Source: an uncultured Flavobacteriales bacterium (lineage in GTDB: Bacteria; Bacteroidota; Bacteroidia; Flavobacteriales; Crocinitomicaceae). From it: a stretch of DNA of 34,176 nucleotides. Position 1 is the first letter of the stretch. Every line of letters starts with the position of its first letter. Where the stretch lies: the NCBI GenBank assembly GCA_946480815.1, contig CAMLLB010000050.1, positions 1 to 34,176 on the forward strand, in the 5' to 3' direction. Shown piece after piece: positions 1 through 7,861 of this stretch. The notes under the pieces were generated by a model. It searched no databases and was not told where the DNA came from. It saw only the letters and a program-made list of their open reading frames with translations. The position numbers and the translations under genes are program-made.

Positions 1-302
1 TGAACGATTGAAATAATGTCGAAGCGGACTTCGTTGGGTAAATCCCGGGATTGGATGTATTCGTTGGCACAAAAGATGATCTGCCGCTGTTTCTTTTTGG
101 TCACTGCCATCCAGGGCTCACCGATTTCTGCAGTTTGCCTGGTTTTTACTTCAACAACGACAATTTTGTCATCCTTTTCAGCAATGATATCAATCTCGAA
201 TTTCAAATACCGGTAATTGAGTTTGCGAATAAAGTATCCGTTTTTCAACAAAAACTTTTGAGCCATTTGTTCGCCGAAAATGCCTAATTCCTGGTCTGTC
301 AT
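1..302 (-). CDS. yraN: YraN/UPF0102 family nuclease-like protein, partial (C-terminus outside window)
   Basis: Reverse-strand translation from the ATG at 302 starts MTDQELGIFGEQMAQKFLLK and stays open to the window edge (about 100 residues). It shows the YraN pattern in order: an early GE..A..FL...GY motif, N-Y-R, then EIDIIAE, a VVEVKTR motif near residue 52, a P-W-x-A-V stretch, and a closing RFDII. The EID...EVK combination is the PD-(D/E)xK-like core of this family. The cellular role is poorly defined, and a predicted Holliday-junction or DNA-end function is family-level inference only. The gene runs off the window, so its stop and C-terminus are not visible. An inverted repeat lies just upstream. 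Confidence 0.88.
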   Translation of the reverse strand, partial: MTDQELGIFGEQMAQKFLLKNGYFIRKLNYRYLKFEIDIIAEKDDKIVVVEVKTRQTAEIGEPWMAVTKKKQRQIIFCANEYIQSRDLPNEVRFDIISIV

Positions 303-336
303 GAGCCTTTTCTTACTTAATTTAAGAAAAAAGATG

Positions 337-404
337 ACTTCGACTACGCTCAGTCACCTTTTTAATGCTCTTTTTTCAATGAGGTCACTGAGCGTAGTCG
401 AAGT
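337..404. repeat. Inverted repeat of the CTGAGCG-AGTCGAAG family
   Basis: Two 18-nt arms, 337-354 (ACTTCGACTACGCTCAGT) and 387-404 (its exact reverse complement), flank a 32-nt spacer between two minus-strand genes. A related shorter copy lies at 15911-15932. It resembles the dispersed palindromic repeats common in Bacteroidota intergenic regions and could form an RNA hairpin at the end of the upstream transcript. Confidence 0.75.
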
Positions 405-410
405 GCCGAA

Positions 411-2117
411 TTATTTCGTTCTAAACTCAATATTGCTTCCGGCGGCGCCTTTTATAACCTGCTGTCCGAACTCAAACTCCAGTTCTTTGACTACTTTGCC
501 CCGTTTGTCGTAGATTTTCATTTTCCCGTGTTTCAAACCGTTTTTGTATTCGGTTTCCGAAACCAGGTTTCCTCTTCGGTCCAATTCGGTGGATTTTCCT
601 TCCAGCAAACCGTTTTTGTACGTGGTAGTATTGCTCGGAATATGCCCTCCGGGCCAGTAAGTATACCAAACACCGTCCTTTTCGCCGTTTTTGTAATCAC
701 CTTCCTCGGTTTTTTTGTAATCCTTCTGAGAAAATGAAACAGCATGTCCGTCTTTGATACTTTCTTTCACATCAAAGTCTTTCAGCGGACCGTTTTCAAT
801 TTTCGATTTTTTGGTAACTACCTTGTAATTGAAAACATCTTTTGGTTTTCCATTATCGAAAAAGCTGGTCCATTCACCTGTTTTCTCTCCTTCTTTGTAA
901 TTTCCGAAGATATTTGGCTTTCCTGTTGGGAAGTACGATTCCCACGTTCCATTTAACAGGCCATTTTTGAAAGTGGCAATGTTTTTTTCTTTACCGTCTT
1001 CCCAATAATTCACCCAGGTTCCTTCTTCTTTTCCCTTCACGTATTTTCCTGTCATGAGCAGGTTCCCGTTTTCATACCAAGTGTCCCATTGTCCGTGCTT
1101 TTCATCGTTTTCGTAAGGTGAGCTTTTAAATTTGCTTCCGTCTTTGTAAAAATACTCCCAGGTCCCGGTTTTTTTGTCGTGATCGTATTCAGCGTAATTC
1201 CGGAGTTCTCCGGTCGGGTACCAATAGGTCCACTTTCCGTTTTGCTTCCCGTTATCAAACGAGCCTTCCATGTCCTTGGTTCCTTTTTTGGTATACCAGG
1301 TCCATAACCCGGATTTCTCACCTTTGGAATAGCTTCCTTCTACGTTTACTTGCTCATTGTCATAAAAGTATTTGTATTCGCCATCCAATTTCCCATTGAC
1401 ATAATTGCTTATTTTTTCTTTTTTTCCGGTATAATAGAAAAAATTCCAGGTACTGTCCTTCTCACCATTTTTGAATTTCCCGTTGATCAGCATATAGCCA
1501 TAAATGGAAAATTCTTCGAAAGGGCCGTCTTTTAGCCCATTTTTGTAGTTGTACCATTCTTTTTCCATACCGGTGTCGAAGAAAGTAAGGTATTCACCAT
1601 TCCCATTTTTTATTTTTTGGGTATGCAGGCTGTCGGGCATCCAGAATTCACGCAGGTATGTTGTAGAATCAATGATTTCTTCAACCTGTTTTTTTTGTCC
1701 TGTGATGTAATAATATTCCCAGAAACCATTCGGGATTCCGAACTTGTAATTTCCCTGAACGCTTAATTTCCCGGTTTCGTTCCATTCCCGGAAGACGCTG
1801 TCCTGTTCTCCCATTTTGAAGTAACCTTCCTGTTTGTTTTTGCCGTTTGCATAAAAAGAGACGACTCTTCCATGAAGTTTCCCGCGGTAATAATTGCGTT
1901 CCTCGACCACTGTTCCAAACCGGTCATAGTATAACCACTTTCCATGTTTATCCCTGGATTCGCCCAGCAAATCCTTATAATAGCTCCCAATGGATTCCAG
2001 CTTCGTTTGTTGAAAGTCATAATAGTTTTTCTCCTTGGGTGTCAGGTTTTCCTTGTTTATAACCTGGGCTGCCAGCGTAAAAGAGAATAAAGAAAAAAGG
2101 ATACCAACGAATTTCAT
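411..2117 (-). CDS. Secreted MORN_2 repeat protein, YwqK family
   Basis: A 568-residue protein that starts at ATG 2117 with a signal peptide (about residues 1-17, ending LAAQ). Most of the rest is tandem units of about 23 residues of the form NGxxxGxWxYYxxxGxxxxxxxYxxG. This is the MORN_2 repeat found in the 'toxin-antitoxin system YwqK family antitoxin' annotation. The repeats are rich in Trp, Tyr, Gly and Lys and probably build an extended beta surface outside the cytoplasm. The YwqK name comes from a Bacillus toxin neighbour; no toxin is seen here and the signal peptide argues against a cytoplasmic antitoxin. The gene starts 56 bp after the LysE-family gene on the same strand and may be cotranscribed. 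Function unknown; family call firm. Confidence 0.85.
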   Translation of the reverse strand: MKFVGILFSLFSFTLAAQVINKENLTPKEKNYYDFQQTKLESIGSYYKDLLGESRDKHGKWLYYDRFGTVVEERNYYRGKLHGRVVSFYANGKNKQEGYFKMGEQDSVFREWNETGKLSVQGNYKFGIPNGFWEYYYITGQKKQVEEIIDSTTYLREFWMPDSLHTQKIKNGNGEYLTFFDTGMEKEWYNYKNGLKDGPFEEFSIYGYMLINGKFKNGEKDSTWNFFYYTGKKEKISNYVNGKLDGEYKYFYDNEQVNVEGSYSKGEKSGLWTWYTKKGTKDMEGSFDNGKQNGKWTYWYPTGELRNYAEYDHDKKTGTWEYFYKDGSKFKSSPYENDEKHGQWDTWYENGNLLMTGKYVKGKEEGTWVNYWEDGKEKNIATFKNGLLNGTWESYFPTGKPNIFGNYKEGEKTGEWTSFFDNGKPKDVFNYKVVTKKSKIENGPLKDFDVKESIKDGHAVSFSQKDYKKTEEGDYKNGEKDGVWYTYWPGGHIPSNTTTYKNGLLEGKSTELDRRGNLVSETEYKNGLKHGKMKIYDKRGKVVKELEFEFGQQVIKGAAGSNIEFRTK

Positions 2118-2173
2118 GGAATTGAATGAGTTTTTCTGTTTTATAATGAATAATCAAACGAAATGTTACAGGA

Positions 2174-2821
2174 CTATTTTGCAAGAAAACCTTTGATTAC
2201 CAATAACACTCCGGTGCCAATAATAATCAAGCCGATCAAGCGGTTCAATCCGATCAGAACCTTCTCGGTAATGAATGGTCTGAGTTTTTTTGCGCCAAAA
2301 ATCTTTAAAAGATCTACGGAAAAGAAGGTAATCATGATGATTAAAATGTACCAATAGGTGCTTTCATCAATTGCATTGCTGGCACTTTTTTTTCCATCGG
2401 CACCCAGGGCAATTACCGTAATCCAGTAAAAGATCACTCCAGGATTTGCAAAATTCAGAAGAAAGCCTTTCAATCCCAAAAGAATCAGGTCTTTTTTCTG
2501 GTTATTCAGTTGCTCGGCTTCTTTTTTGTCTTCTTTGGGCTTTTTCAGTAAAGTGACCAAACCAAAAATAATCAGGATGATTCCACCCACAATGGAAATA
2601 ATGTGCCCGTATTCCCCTGAAGTTATTTTACTCACCTCCGAATAGAAAATAAGCGCAATAACGATGTAAATGACATCAGAAAGGAGAACACCGATATCAA
2701 ATGCGATTGCTGCACGGATTCCTTTACGGATACTTGTTTCCAGAAGAAGAAAGAATACCGGACCGATCATTATACTGAGTATAAATCCGGTTATAATTCC
2801 TTTGAGTAAAATATCTAGCAA
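2174..2821 (-). CDS. LysE/RhtB family exporter-like membrane protein
   Basis: A 215-residue polytopic protein with about six hydrophobic helices. The N-terminal segment carries a GPVFFLLLETS motif followed by GIRAAIAFDIG, typical of LysE/RhtB amino-acid and metabolite exporters. A second conserved segment, LLNFANPGVIFYW, starts the C-terminal half. A charged KKPKEDKKEAE linker separates the halves. The start is a TTG at 2821: no upstream ATG exists, the next in-frame ATG would remove the first helix, and a perfect TAnnTTTG box lies 22 nt upstream at 2844-2851. The substrate cannot be told from sequence. Confidence 0.85.
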   Translation of the reverse strand: MLDILLKGIITGFILSIMIGPVFFLLLETSIRKGIRAAIAFDIGVLLSDVIYIVIALIFYSEVSKITSGEYGHIISIVGGIILIIFGLVTLLKKPKEDKKEAEQLNNQKKDLILLGLKGFLLNFANPGVIFYWITVIALGADGKKSASNAIDESTYWYILIIMITFFSVDLLKIFGAKKLRPFITEKVLIGLNRLIGLIIIGTGVLLVIKGFLAK

Positions 2822-2843
2822 AAGTTTGGTTTTTCTGTTTTTA

Positions 2844-2851
2844 CAAATATA
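2844..2851 (-). promoter_or_regulatory. Promoter -7 box for the LysE-family gene
   Basis: TATATTTG on the minus strand is an exact match to the Bacteroidota TAnnTTTG box. The predicted transcription start is about 5 nt downstream, giving a leader of under 20 nt and supporting the TTG start at 2821. Confidence 0.55.
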
Positions 2852-2941
2852 GTCATTCGTTCTACGTGTACACTGTAATTCTGAAAGAAAGCAGGGAATG
2901 GGTCGAAATTGAGCTGATTTTGCAAAAAAACACTTCGGATG

Positions 2942-2973
2942 TTGTTTTTACTGCTAATAAGTCATTACATTTG
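2942..2973 (+). promoter_or_regulatory. Promoter (TTG ... TACATTTG) for the 3026 gene
   Basis: A TTG at 2942-2944 and TACATTTG at 2966-2973, spaced 21 nt, match the Bacteroidota -33/-7 pattern. The start codon lies 52 nt further on. Confidence 0.6.
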
Positions 2974-3025
2974 CATGTCTTGAAAGTTGTCACAACGTAG
3001 TTACAATCTTGAAAATAAGTGAAGT

Positions 3026-3385
3026 ATGAAAACGGCCATTGCCAATAAAAAATTAGAAACAATTATTTCCAAAGTGGAAAAAGAGGGGATTGCTTACAAA
3101 GGTCTTGTGGAGGATTTGAAAGAATTGCGTGAACAAGCTTTGAAAGAACAAGATCCATTGGTGGTGAAGGTTTTGCGTTTATCATACGAGTTTTTGCAGG
3201 ACAGAAATAATTTTGATGTTCAGGCACAGTACGAGGAAGACGAAGAAGGTAACGAATATCCTTTGGAGATTGAAGACCAGGAAAACTTCTTGTACCTGTT
3301 GAATTTGCTGAAAAATGCCGAGCATAAAATCAATAGAGAAGAAATCAAGGATTACCGTACAGCTTTGAAGCAGGAATTGTACTAA
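3026..3385 (+). CDS. Conserved hypothetical protein, acidic, 119 residues
   Basis: A small soluble protein starting at ATG 3026. It is helical and Lys/Glu rich, with a strongly acidic centre (AQYEEDEEGNEYPLEIEDQE, about residues 68-87). It has no signal peptide, no membrane segment and no recognised motif. It has its own promoter (2942-2973) and a strong terminator (3406-3440), so it is monocistronic. I do not recognise the family. Codon use and the clear promoter/terminator frame make it a real gene. Confidence 0.75.
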   Translation: MKTAIANKKLETIISKVEKEGIAYKGLVEDLKELREQALKEQDPLVVKVLRLSYEFLQDRNNFDVQAQYEEDEEGNEYPLEIEDQENFLYLLNLLKNAEHKINREEIKDYRTALKQELY

Positions 3386-3405
3386 ATCTGTATAAAATAC
3401 GTTTG

Positions 3406-3440
3406 AACCCTGACAAGCTTGCTTCGTCAGGGTTTTTTTG
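3406..3440 (+). terminator. Rho-independent terminator
   Basis: A 9-bp stem AACCCTGAC / GTCAGGGTT (3406-3414 and 3426-3434) with an 11-nt loop is followed by a T-run. It lies just after the stop at 3385. Confidence 0.85.
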
Positions 3441-3509
3441 TAAGTTGAAATCCCCAAAACCCAATATTGGGTCACCCACTCCAAAATAAAGGATTATTTT
3501 AGCGGCACA

Positions 3510-4469
3510 TTGGAAAAAGGGAAAAAACATTTGGGCCATATCGAATCGCTGAGAGCCATTGCAGCGCTTATGGTCATGGTCTTCCACTTTATTTCATTTG
3601 CTGATATAAATGGCCCATTGATCGCGAATGAATCCGTTCGAAAGTATTCTGAGTTTGGCGCGCAAGGAGTAGAATTGTTTTATATCATTTCAGGATTCGT
3701 TATTTACTATTCACTCACCAACGCCTCATTTGGTTTCAAACACTACCCGAAATACCTTTTAAAACGGATTTCGCGCATTTTTCCTCCTTTTTGGGGAACC
3801 ATTTTTTTGATTTGCCTTGTCCCGTTTATCTGGAAGTGGCCTTTTTCATATGAATTGAATGAACTTCTGCAAAATGCGACTTTAACCATCGACTTGTTTA
3901 AGCAATATAACTGGATGAACCCGATCTTTCAAACGTTGAAAGTAGAATTCCTGTTTTACATCGTTATCGGTTTGTTGGCCGTCTTGATGAAAAAGAACAA
4001 TTGGAGTTATGGAGTAATTGTGTTTGTGAGTTTGGTAGGGACGTATTATTATCATTCGATCGACCTGGTACATAATGTTCCCTTTTTCTTAATTGGGATC
4101 GCCTGTTGCCAAATTTATAAATCCAGGCAGCTCATTATGAATTACTCCCTGATTGCAGCCTGTATGCTCTTTCTTTTCCTGGTTTTCCCGATGGATGATG
4201 TGGTCATTTCAATCATAGGGATTGTTTTTTTAATTTGGATACCCATAACAAATCGCTGGGTCGAGAAAATCGGGCAATTTTCCTATTCCATTTACCTTAC
4301 TCATGGCTTTTCAGGTGGAATGTTTCTGCTCTATTGCAAGAATCATACTGACTGGAATCCCTGGGTGTGTATTACATTAGCAATAATCGGAGCTCTCGTG
4401 TTTGCTTTCTGCTATTATTGGCTTGTTGAAAAACGCGCGATTAGCTGGTCAAAGAGAATTAATTATTAA
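3510..4469 (+). CDS. Acyltransferase 3 family membrane protein
   Basis: A 319-residue protein with about ten hydrophobic segments. It opens with ESLRAIAALMVMVFHF (residues 12-27), the acyltransferase-3 signature with the conserved Arg and the catalytic His26. GAQGVELFYIISGFVIYYS and an R-I-F-P motif (KRISRIFPPF) follow, as in OafA/NodX-type enzymes that O-acylate sugars or exopolysaccharides. The start is TTG 3510: there is no ATG before the signature, and a TATTTTAG near-box at 3495-3502 lies only 7 nt upstream. It sits alone between two terminators. The acceptor is unknown. Confidence 0.87.
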   Translation: MEKGKKHLGHIESLRAIAALMVMVFHFISFADINGPLIANESVRKYSEFGAQGVELFYIISGFVIYYSLTNASFGFKHYPKYLLKRISRIFPPFWGTIFLICLVPFIWKWPFSYELNELLQNATLTIDLFKQYNWMNPIFQTLKVEFLFYIVIGLLAVLMKKNNWSYGVIVFVSLVGTYYYHSIDLVHNVPFFLIGIACCQIYKSRQLIMNYSLIAACMLFLFLVFPMDDVVISIIGIVFLIWIPITNRWVEKIGQFSYSIYLTHGFSGGMFLLYCKNHTDWNPWVCITLAIIGALVFAFCYYWLVEKRAISWSKRINY

Positions 4470-4482
4470 TTCCGGAATTATC

Positions 4483-4514
4483 AATTATCAAGAGGATTCA
4501 TTTTCTTGATAATT
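4483..4514. terminator. Bidirectional terminator hairpin between convergent genes
   Basis: Perfect 11-bp arms AATTATCAAGA (4483-4493) and TCTTGATAATT (4504-4514) with a 10-nt loop. The hairpin sits between the acyltransferase stop (4469) and the GT2 stop (4535), which converge. Confidence 0.65.
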
Positions 4515-4534
4515 CTTCCATTTATAATTGATAA

Positions 4535-5251
4535 TTAATTCGTGAAGCGGTACTTGATGATACAGTAAATCGCTCTGAAGCCATCTTTCCAGCCGATTTT
4601 CTTTCCTTCCTCATAAGTTCTTCCGTAATAGGAAATACCTACCTCGTAAATACGGATTCCTTTACGTTTTGCCAGTTTTGCAGTGATTTCAGGTTCAATC
4701 CCGAAACGATTCTCCTTGATTTTAATATCCTTCGCAATGGAAGCACGAATTAACTTATAACACGTTTCCATATCGGTCAGGTTTAGATTCGTCATCATAT
4801 TGGACAAACCTGTCAGGAATTTATTCCCTTTCGAATGCCAGTAAAACAAAATACGATGCGGTTGGTGGCCCATAAAACGGGACCCGTAAACCACATCCGC
4901 GTTGTCCATATAAACAGGCTTTAAAAGCAAGTTGTATTCTTCCGGGTCATATTCCAGATCGGCATCCTGAATAATGATGTATTCACCGGTTGCTTCCTGG
5001 ATTGCGCGATTAATAGCGGCTCCTTTTCCCTGGTTATAAGGTTGTGAGAACAGCCGAATATCCATGTCGGGATTTGCAGCGATATATGCTTCAATACGCT
5101 CAACTGTATTATCTTTTGAACAGTCATTTACGATTACCAATTCCTTTTGAATGTTGTTTTCAAGCTGTACCTTTTTGATTTTGTCCAGGATCAGATGGAT
5201 GGTTGGACCTTCGTTGTATGCCGGAATAAGAATGGATAATTTTTGAATCAT
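4535..5251 (-). CDS. GT2 glycosyltransferase, dolichyl/polyprenyl-phosphate mannose synthase-like
   Basis: A 238-residue soluble GT-A fold enzyme. Key motifs are the nucleotide-binding start [10 protein letters not shown] (residues 6-15), VIVNDCSKD (39-47), the metal-binding DADLEYDP (D96-x-D98) and YGSRF. There is no C-terminal membrane tail, as in DPM1-type enzymes that load a sugar onto polyprenyl phosphate. It is the last gene of a minus-strand run that also holds two GT-C-like genes, so it could supply their lipid-linked sugar donor (inference). It starts 29 bp after the stop of CoA-transferase subunit B. Confidence 0.85.
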   Translation of the reverse strand: MIQKLSILIPAYNEGPTIHLILDKIKKVQLENNIQKELVIVNDCSKDNTVERIEAYIAANPDMDIRLFSQPYNQGKGAAINRAIQEATGEYIIIQDADLEYDPEEYNLLLKPVYMDNADVVYGSRFMGHQPHRILFYWHSKGNKFLTGLSNMMTNLNLTDMETCYKLIRASIAKDIKIKENRFGIEPEITAKLAKRKGIRIYEVGISYYGRTYEEGKKIGWKDGFRAIYCIIKYRFTN

Positions 5252-5280
5252 GTCTGGATAACGTAAAAAAGGGAATTTTA

Positions 5281-5937
5281 TTAGATGCTCATTTCCGGTA
5301 CAAAATCCGGAACTACCAGATCTCCTTCTGTTTTGGAGATAATTTCTTCCACGCTCACTCCGGGAGCACGTTCCAACAGGTGGAATTTATTGTCTTTGAT
5401 TTCCAATACAGCCAATTCAGTTACAACCTTCTTCACACAACCTACTCCTGTTAACGGTAAAGTACATGCTTTCAATATTTTCGATTCGCCGTCTCTGTTG
5501 GAATGCATCATCGCAACGATAATATTCTCGGCAGAAGCCACCAAATCCATCGCACCACCCATTCCTTTCACCATTTTCCCCGGAATCTTCCAGTTGGCAA
5601 TGTCTCCGTTCTGAGAAACTTCCATTGCTCCGAGAACGGTTAACTGAACATGTTGCCCGCGAATCATTGCAAATGAAGTTGCCGAATCAAAAATAGATGC
5701 TCCCGGTCTTAAAGTAACGGTTTGTTTTCCTGCATTGATCAGATCCGGATCTTCTTCTCCTTCAAAGGGAAAAGGGCCCATTCCCAGAATTCCGTTTTCA
5801 GATTGGAATTCCACTTCAATGCCTTCAGGAATGTAGTTTGCAACCAATGTCGGAATTCCAATTCCTAAATTCACATACCAACCGTCTCTTAATTCCTGTG
5901 CAATGCGTTTTGCTATTCCGTTTTTATCTAGTGCCAT
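5281..5937 (-). CDS. scoB: 3-oxoacid CoA-transferase subunit B
   Basis: A 218-residue protein with the class I CoA-transferase beta-subunit pattern: [13 protein letters not shown] near residue 19, then [10 protein letters not shown] with the predicted catalytic Glu47, and a [14 protein letters not shown] motif. With subunit A it would move CoA between succinyl-CoA and acetoacetate or a related 3-oxoacid. Its partner gene is not adjacent but 3.7 kb upstream (9638-10333), with two membrane glycosyltransferase-like genes between. Only 4 nt separate it from the GT-C gene upstream, so it is very likely cotranscribed with it. Confidence 0.92.
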   Translation of the reverse strand: MALDKNGIAKRIAQELRDGWYVNLGIGIPTLVANYIPEGIEVEFQSENGILGMGPFPFEGEEDPDLINAGKQTVTLRPGASIFDSATSFAMIRGQHVQLTVLGAMEVSQNGDIANWKIPGKMVKGMGGAMDLVASAENIIVAMMHSNRDGESKILKACTLPLTGVGCVKKVVTELAVLEIKDNKFHLLERAPGVSVEEIISKTEGDLVVPDFVPEMSI

Positions 5938-5941
5938 GTAT

Positions 5942-7735
5942 TTATTTTAACTCAATAATCTGAACGCTCGGATTCGTAAGCCTGAAATGCTTTCTTTCCG
6001 GGTTCCAAATATAAATAATCAATCGGGATTCTTCGCTGAGAAAATGTTTTGCGGTATAAGGATAATTCAATTTAAATTGCTGTACATTCTCTCCGTAGTA
6101 CCAGCGAAGGTTCTGATAATCGTAACGAAGATTGACATTCGAAGAATCATTGGTGGAAACTACTATGTTGAAATCATTCAGTTCTTTATCAGTTCTTAAA
6201 TCACCCTTCAGATCTATTTGGATGACTTTGTTCCTCCATTCCGGGCGGATCGGACCATCGTAAAATAGAATGAACTCTTCGTCGGATTTGTTGGTTTTTC
6301 CGATTGAATCAAACAAATGGATTTGTTTAAAAGGTTTTTTCCGTTTTAAAGCAATATAATCACTTGCAGGATCTTTTGCTACTATGCGGTATGCACTCGT
6401 ATCGTCTTTGGGAAATAGCCAGGTTGTTTTTGTAAGGATCAAATCACTGCCCGGGAAGAAATCTTTTTGAAGGGTTCCGATATGTTTTACCGGGTGATTT
6501 GAGTTCGTACGTTCAAAATAAGCAAAGGTTAACTGTTGAATCGGATAAATACTCACGGTTTCGTTTGGTTTCAGGCCTTTTACGGCGGCTTGATAAAATG
6601 CGGTACTCATCCGGTCATCCGGTGAGAAAACCGATGTATTTAAATTCAATTTTGCGATAAAGCTGAGAGGGAAAAACAAGAGCACGATCAAAAAGTATTT
6701 CGAAACCCTGTTCTGAGCAAACAACGTAGTCAAAGCCAAAATACTCAATGGGATCAGATACATTGCGGCACGGTCTTCCGGGTAATTTACCTTCATGACT
6801 TTTGCCAGGAACAGAATCGCAAAAATATTTCCGGCGATCAGCATGCATAACCAAAAAGACGTGCCGGTAAGAAATTGAAGCCAGGACTCTTTTTTCCATT
6901 GCAGGAACAGGATCACAGCACCGATTAACCCGATCAGTAAATACGCCACGCGAAGCCAGTTTGCATCATAAAATAAAACATAGCGGGAAAGTGTTTTCCC
7001 GGTTACCCACCAAAGTCCGTCCAGACTGCCATAATACAACGCGCCGGCTTCCTTTAATTCAAAACTGAAATTGATCAGCGGAATCAATGAAAAGCAGAAA
7101 ACAAGGAGCAAAAAGAGATGGAATACCAGTGCTTTAACCCCAATTTTTTTAGAATAAAGCAGTGTGATGAAAACAATATAAGTCACAAGGATCAGGCTTG
7201 TAATCAGGTATGTCAGGTTGGAAAGTACGGCCAGATAGAGGCATAACAGGAGCAGGATCAAATGACCGGTGTGTTTTGCTTTTAGCCACAAAGACAACTG
7301 TAACAGTGCCGCCATGAAAAATCCGATTGCCAGTCCGTAGCCTCGTGTATAACTGAAATAATCAAAGATCCATGGAATCGTATTGAGTGCTGCAAAACAA
7401 AGTTCACCCCAAATACCCAGGTTCAGGTTATGTGTCAGCTTTCTGCTCGACCAGAAGTAAATGCAAAAGCAAAAGATCGCCGGAAGCCTGAAAAGGAAAA
7501 AAGATTCTCCGAACCAACGATAAGAAAGATTGCCAAGCCAACTGTTGAACAAGTGGTTATTGGCATCCATCAACGAACGGCCACCTCTGATCTCTCCTGT
7601 TTCAATGTAATGAAAATAGGTTGCTACTTCATCGTGGATCGGTTCAACGATCCAGGCCCTGAGAATAGCGTAGATCAATAAACCCAAAAAGAGGATCCAG
7701 GTAATGAGTTGCGTTTTGGAGTTTCTTTGAATCAA
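5942..7735 (-). CDS. GT-C-like polytopic membrane glycosyltransferase (paralog 1)
   Basis: A 597-residue protein with about ten membrane helices and a soluble C-terminal domain of about 170 residues. The first loop carries EPIHDEVATY (D35-E36), in the position of the catalytic acidic residues of GT-C enzymes that use polyprenyl-phosphate sugars, followed by MDANNHLFNS. It shares these and two further blocks (VNYPEDR.AMY and NLNTSVFSPDDR) with the upstream gene, so the two are tandem duplicates. I chose TTG 7735 over TTG 7795 because it puts the D-E pair at exactly the same residue numbers as in the paralog and lies 31 nt after a TAnnTTTG box. The sugar and acceptor are unknown. Confidence 0.75.
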   Translation of the reverse strand: MIQRNSKTQLITWILFLGLLIYAILRAWIVEPIHDEVATYFHYIETGEIRGGRSLMDANNHLFNSWLGNLSYRWFGESFFLFRLPAIFCFCIYFWSSRKLTHNLNLGIWGELCFAALNTIPWIFDYFSYTRGYGLAIGFFMAALLQLSLWLKAKHTGHLILLLLCLYLAVLSNLTYLITSLILVTYIVFITLLYSKKIGVKALVFHLFLLLVFCFSLIPLINFSFELKEAGALYYGSLDGLWWVTGKTLSRYVLFYDANWLRVAYLLIGLIGAVILFLQWKKESWLQFLTGTSFWLCMLIAGNIFAILFLAKVMKVNYPEDRAAMYLIPLSILALTTLFAQNRVSKYFLIVLLFFPLSFIAKLNLNTSVFSPDDRMSTAFYQAAVKGLKPNETVSIYPIQQLTFAYFERTNSNHPVKHIGTLQKDFFPGSDLILTKTTWLFPKDDTSAYRIVAKDPASDYIALKRKKPFKQIHLFDSIGKTNKSDEEFILFYDGPIRPEWRNKVIQIDLKGDLRTDKELNDFNIVVSTNDSSNVNLRYDYQNLRWYYGENVQQFKLNYPYTAKHFLSEESRLIIYIWNPERKHFRLTNPSVQIIELK

Positions 7736-7765
7736 AATAGTCCTGTTTTTTCGTTTGGATTCATG

Positions 7766-7773
7766 CAAATGTA
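7766..7773 (-). promoter_or_regulatory. Candidate internal promoter -7 box before GT-C paralog 1
   Basis: TACATTTG on the minus strand matches TAnnTTTG exactly and lies between the palindrome at 7815-7830 and the TTG start at 7735. No clear -33 TTG was found. Confidence 0.4.
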
Positions 7774-7814
7774 AAATGATTTCGTTTGCAATCAATAAAT
7801 AATAGCTGCACTAA

Positions 7815-7830
7815 TCCCGAAATTTCGGGA
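7815..7830. repeat. Perfect 16-bp palindrome between the GT-C paralogs
   Basis: TCCCGAAATTTCGGGA is fully self-complementary with no loop. It lies in the 66-126 bp spacer between the two paralogs. It lacks a following T-run on the minus strand, so it is more likely a dispersed repeat than a terminator. Confidence 0.6.
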
Positions 7831-7861
7831 CTAAGATCAAAAGCTTTCGCTTTTTCTTATC

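Noticed and set aside
16..287. Plus-strand open frames at the window start
   Set aside because: They are antisense to a clear YraN protein on the minus strand.
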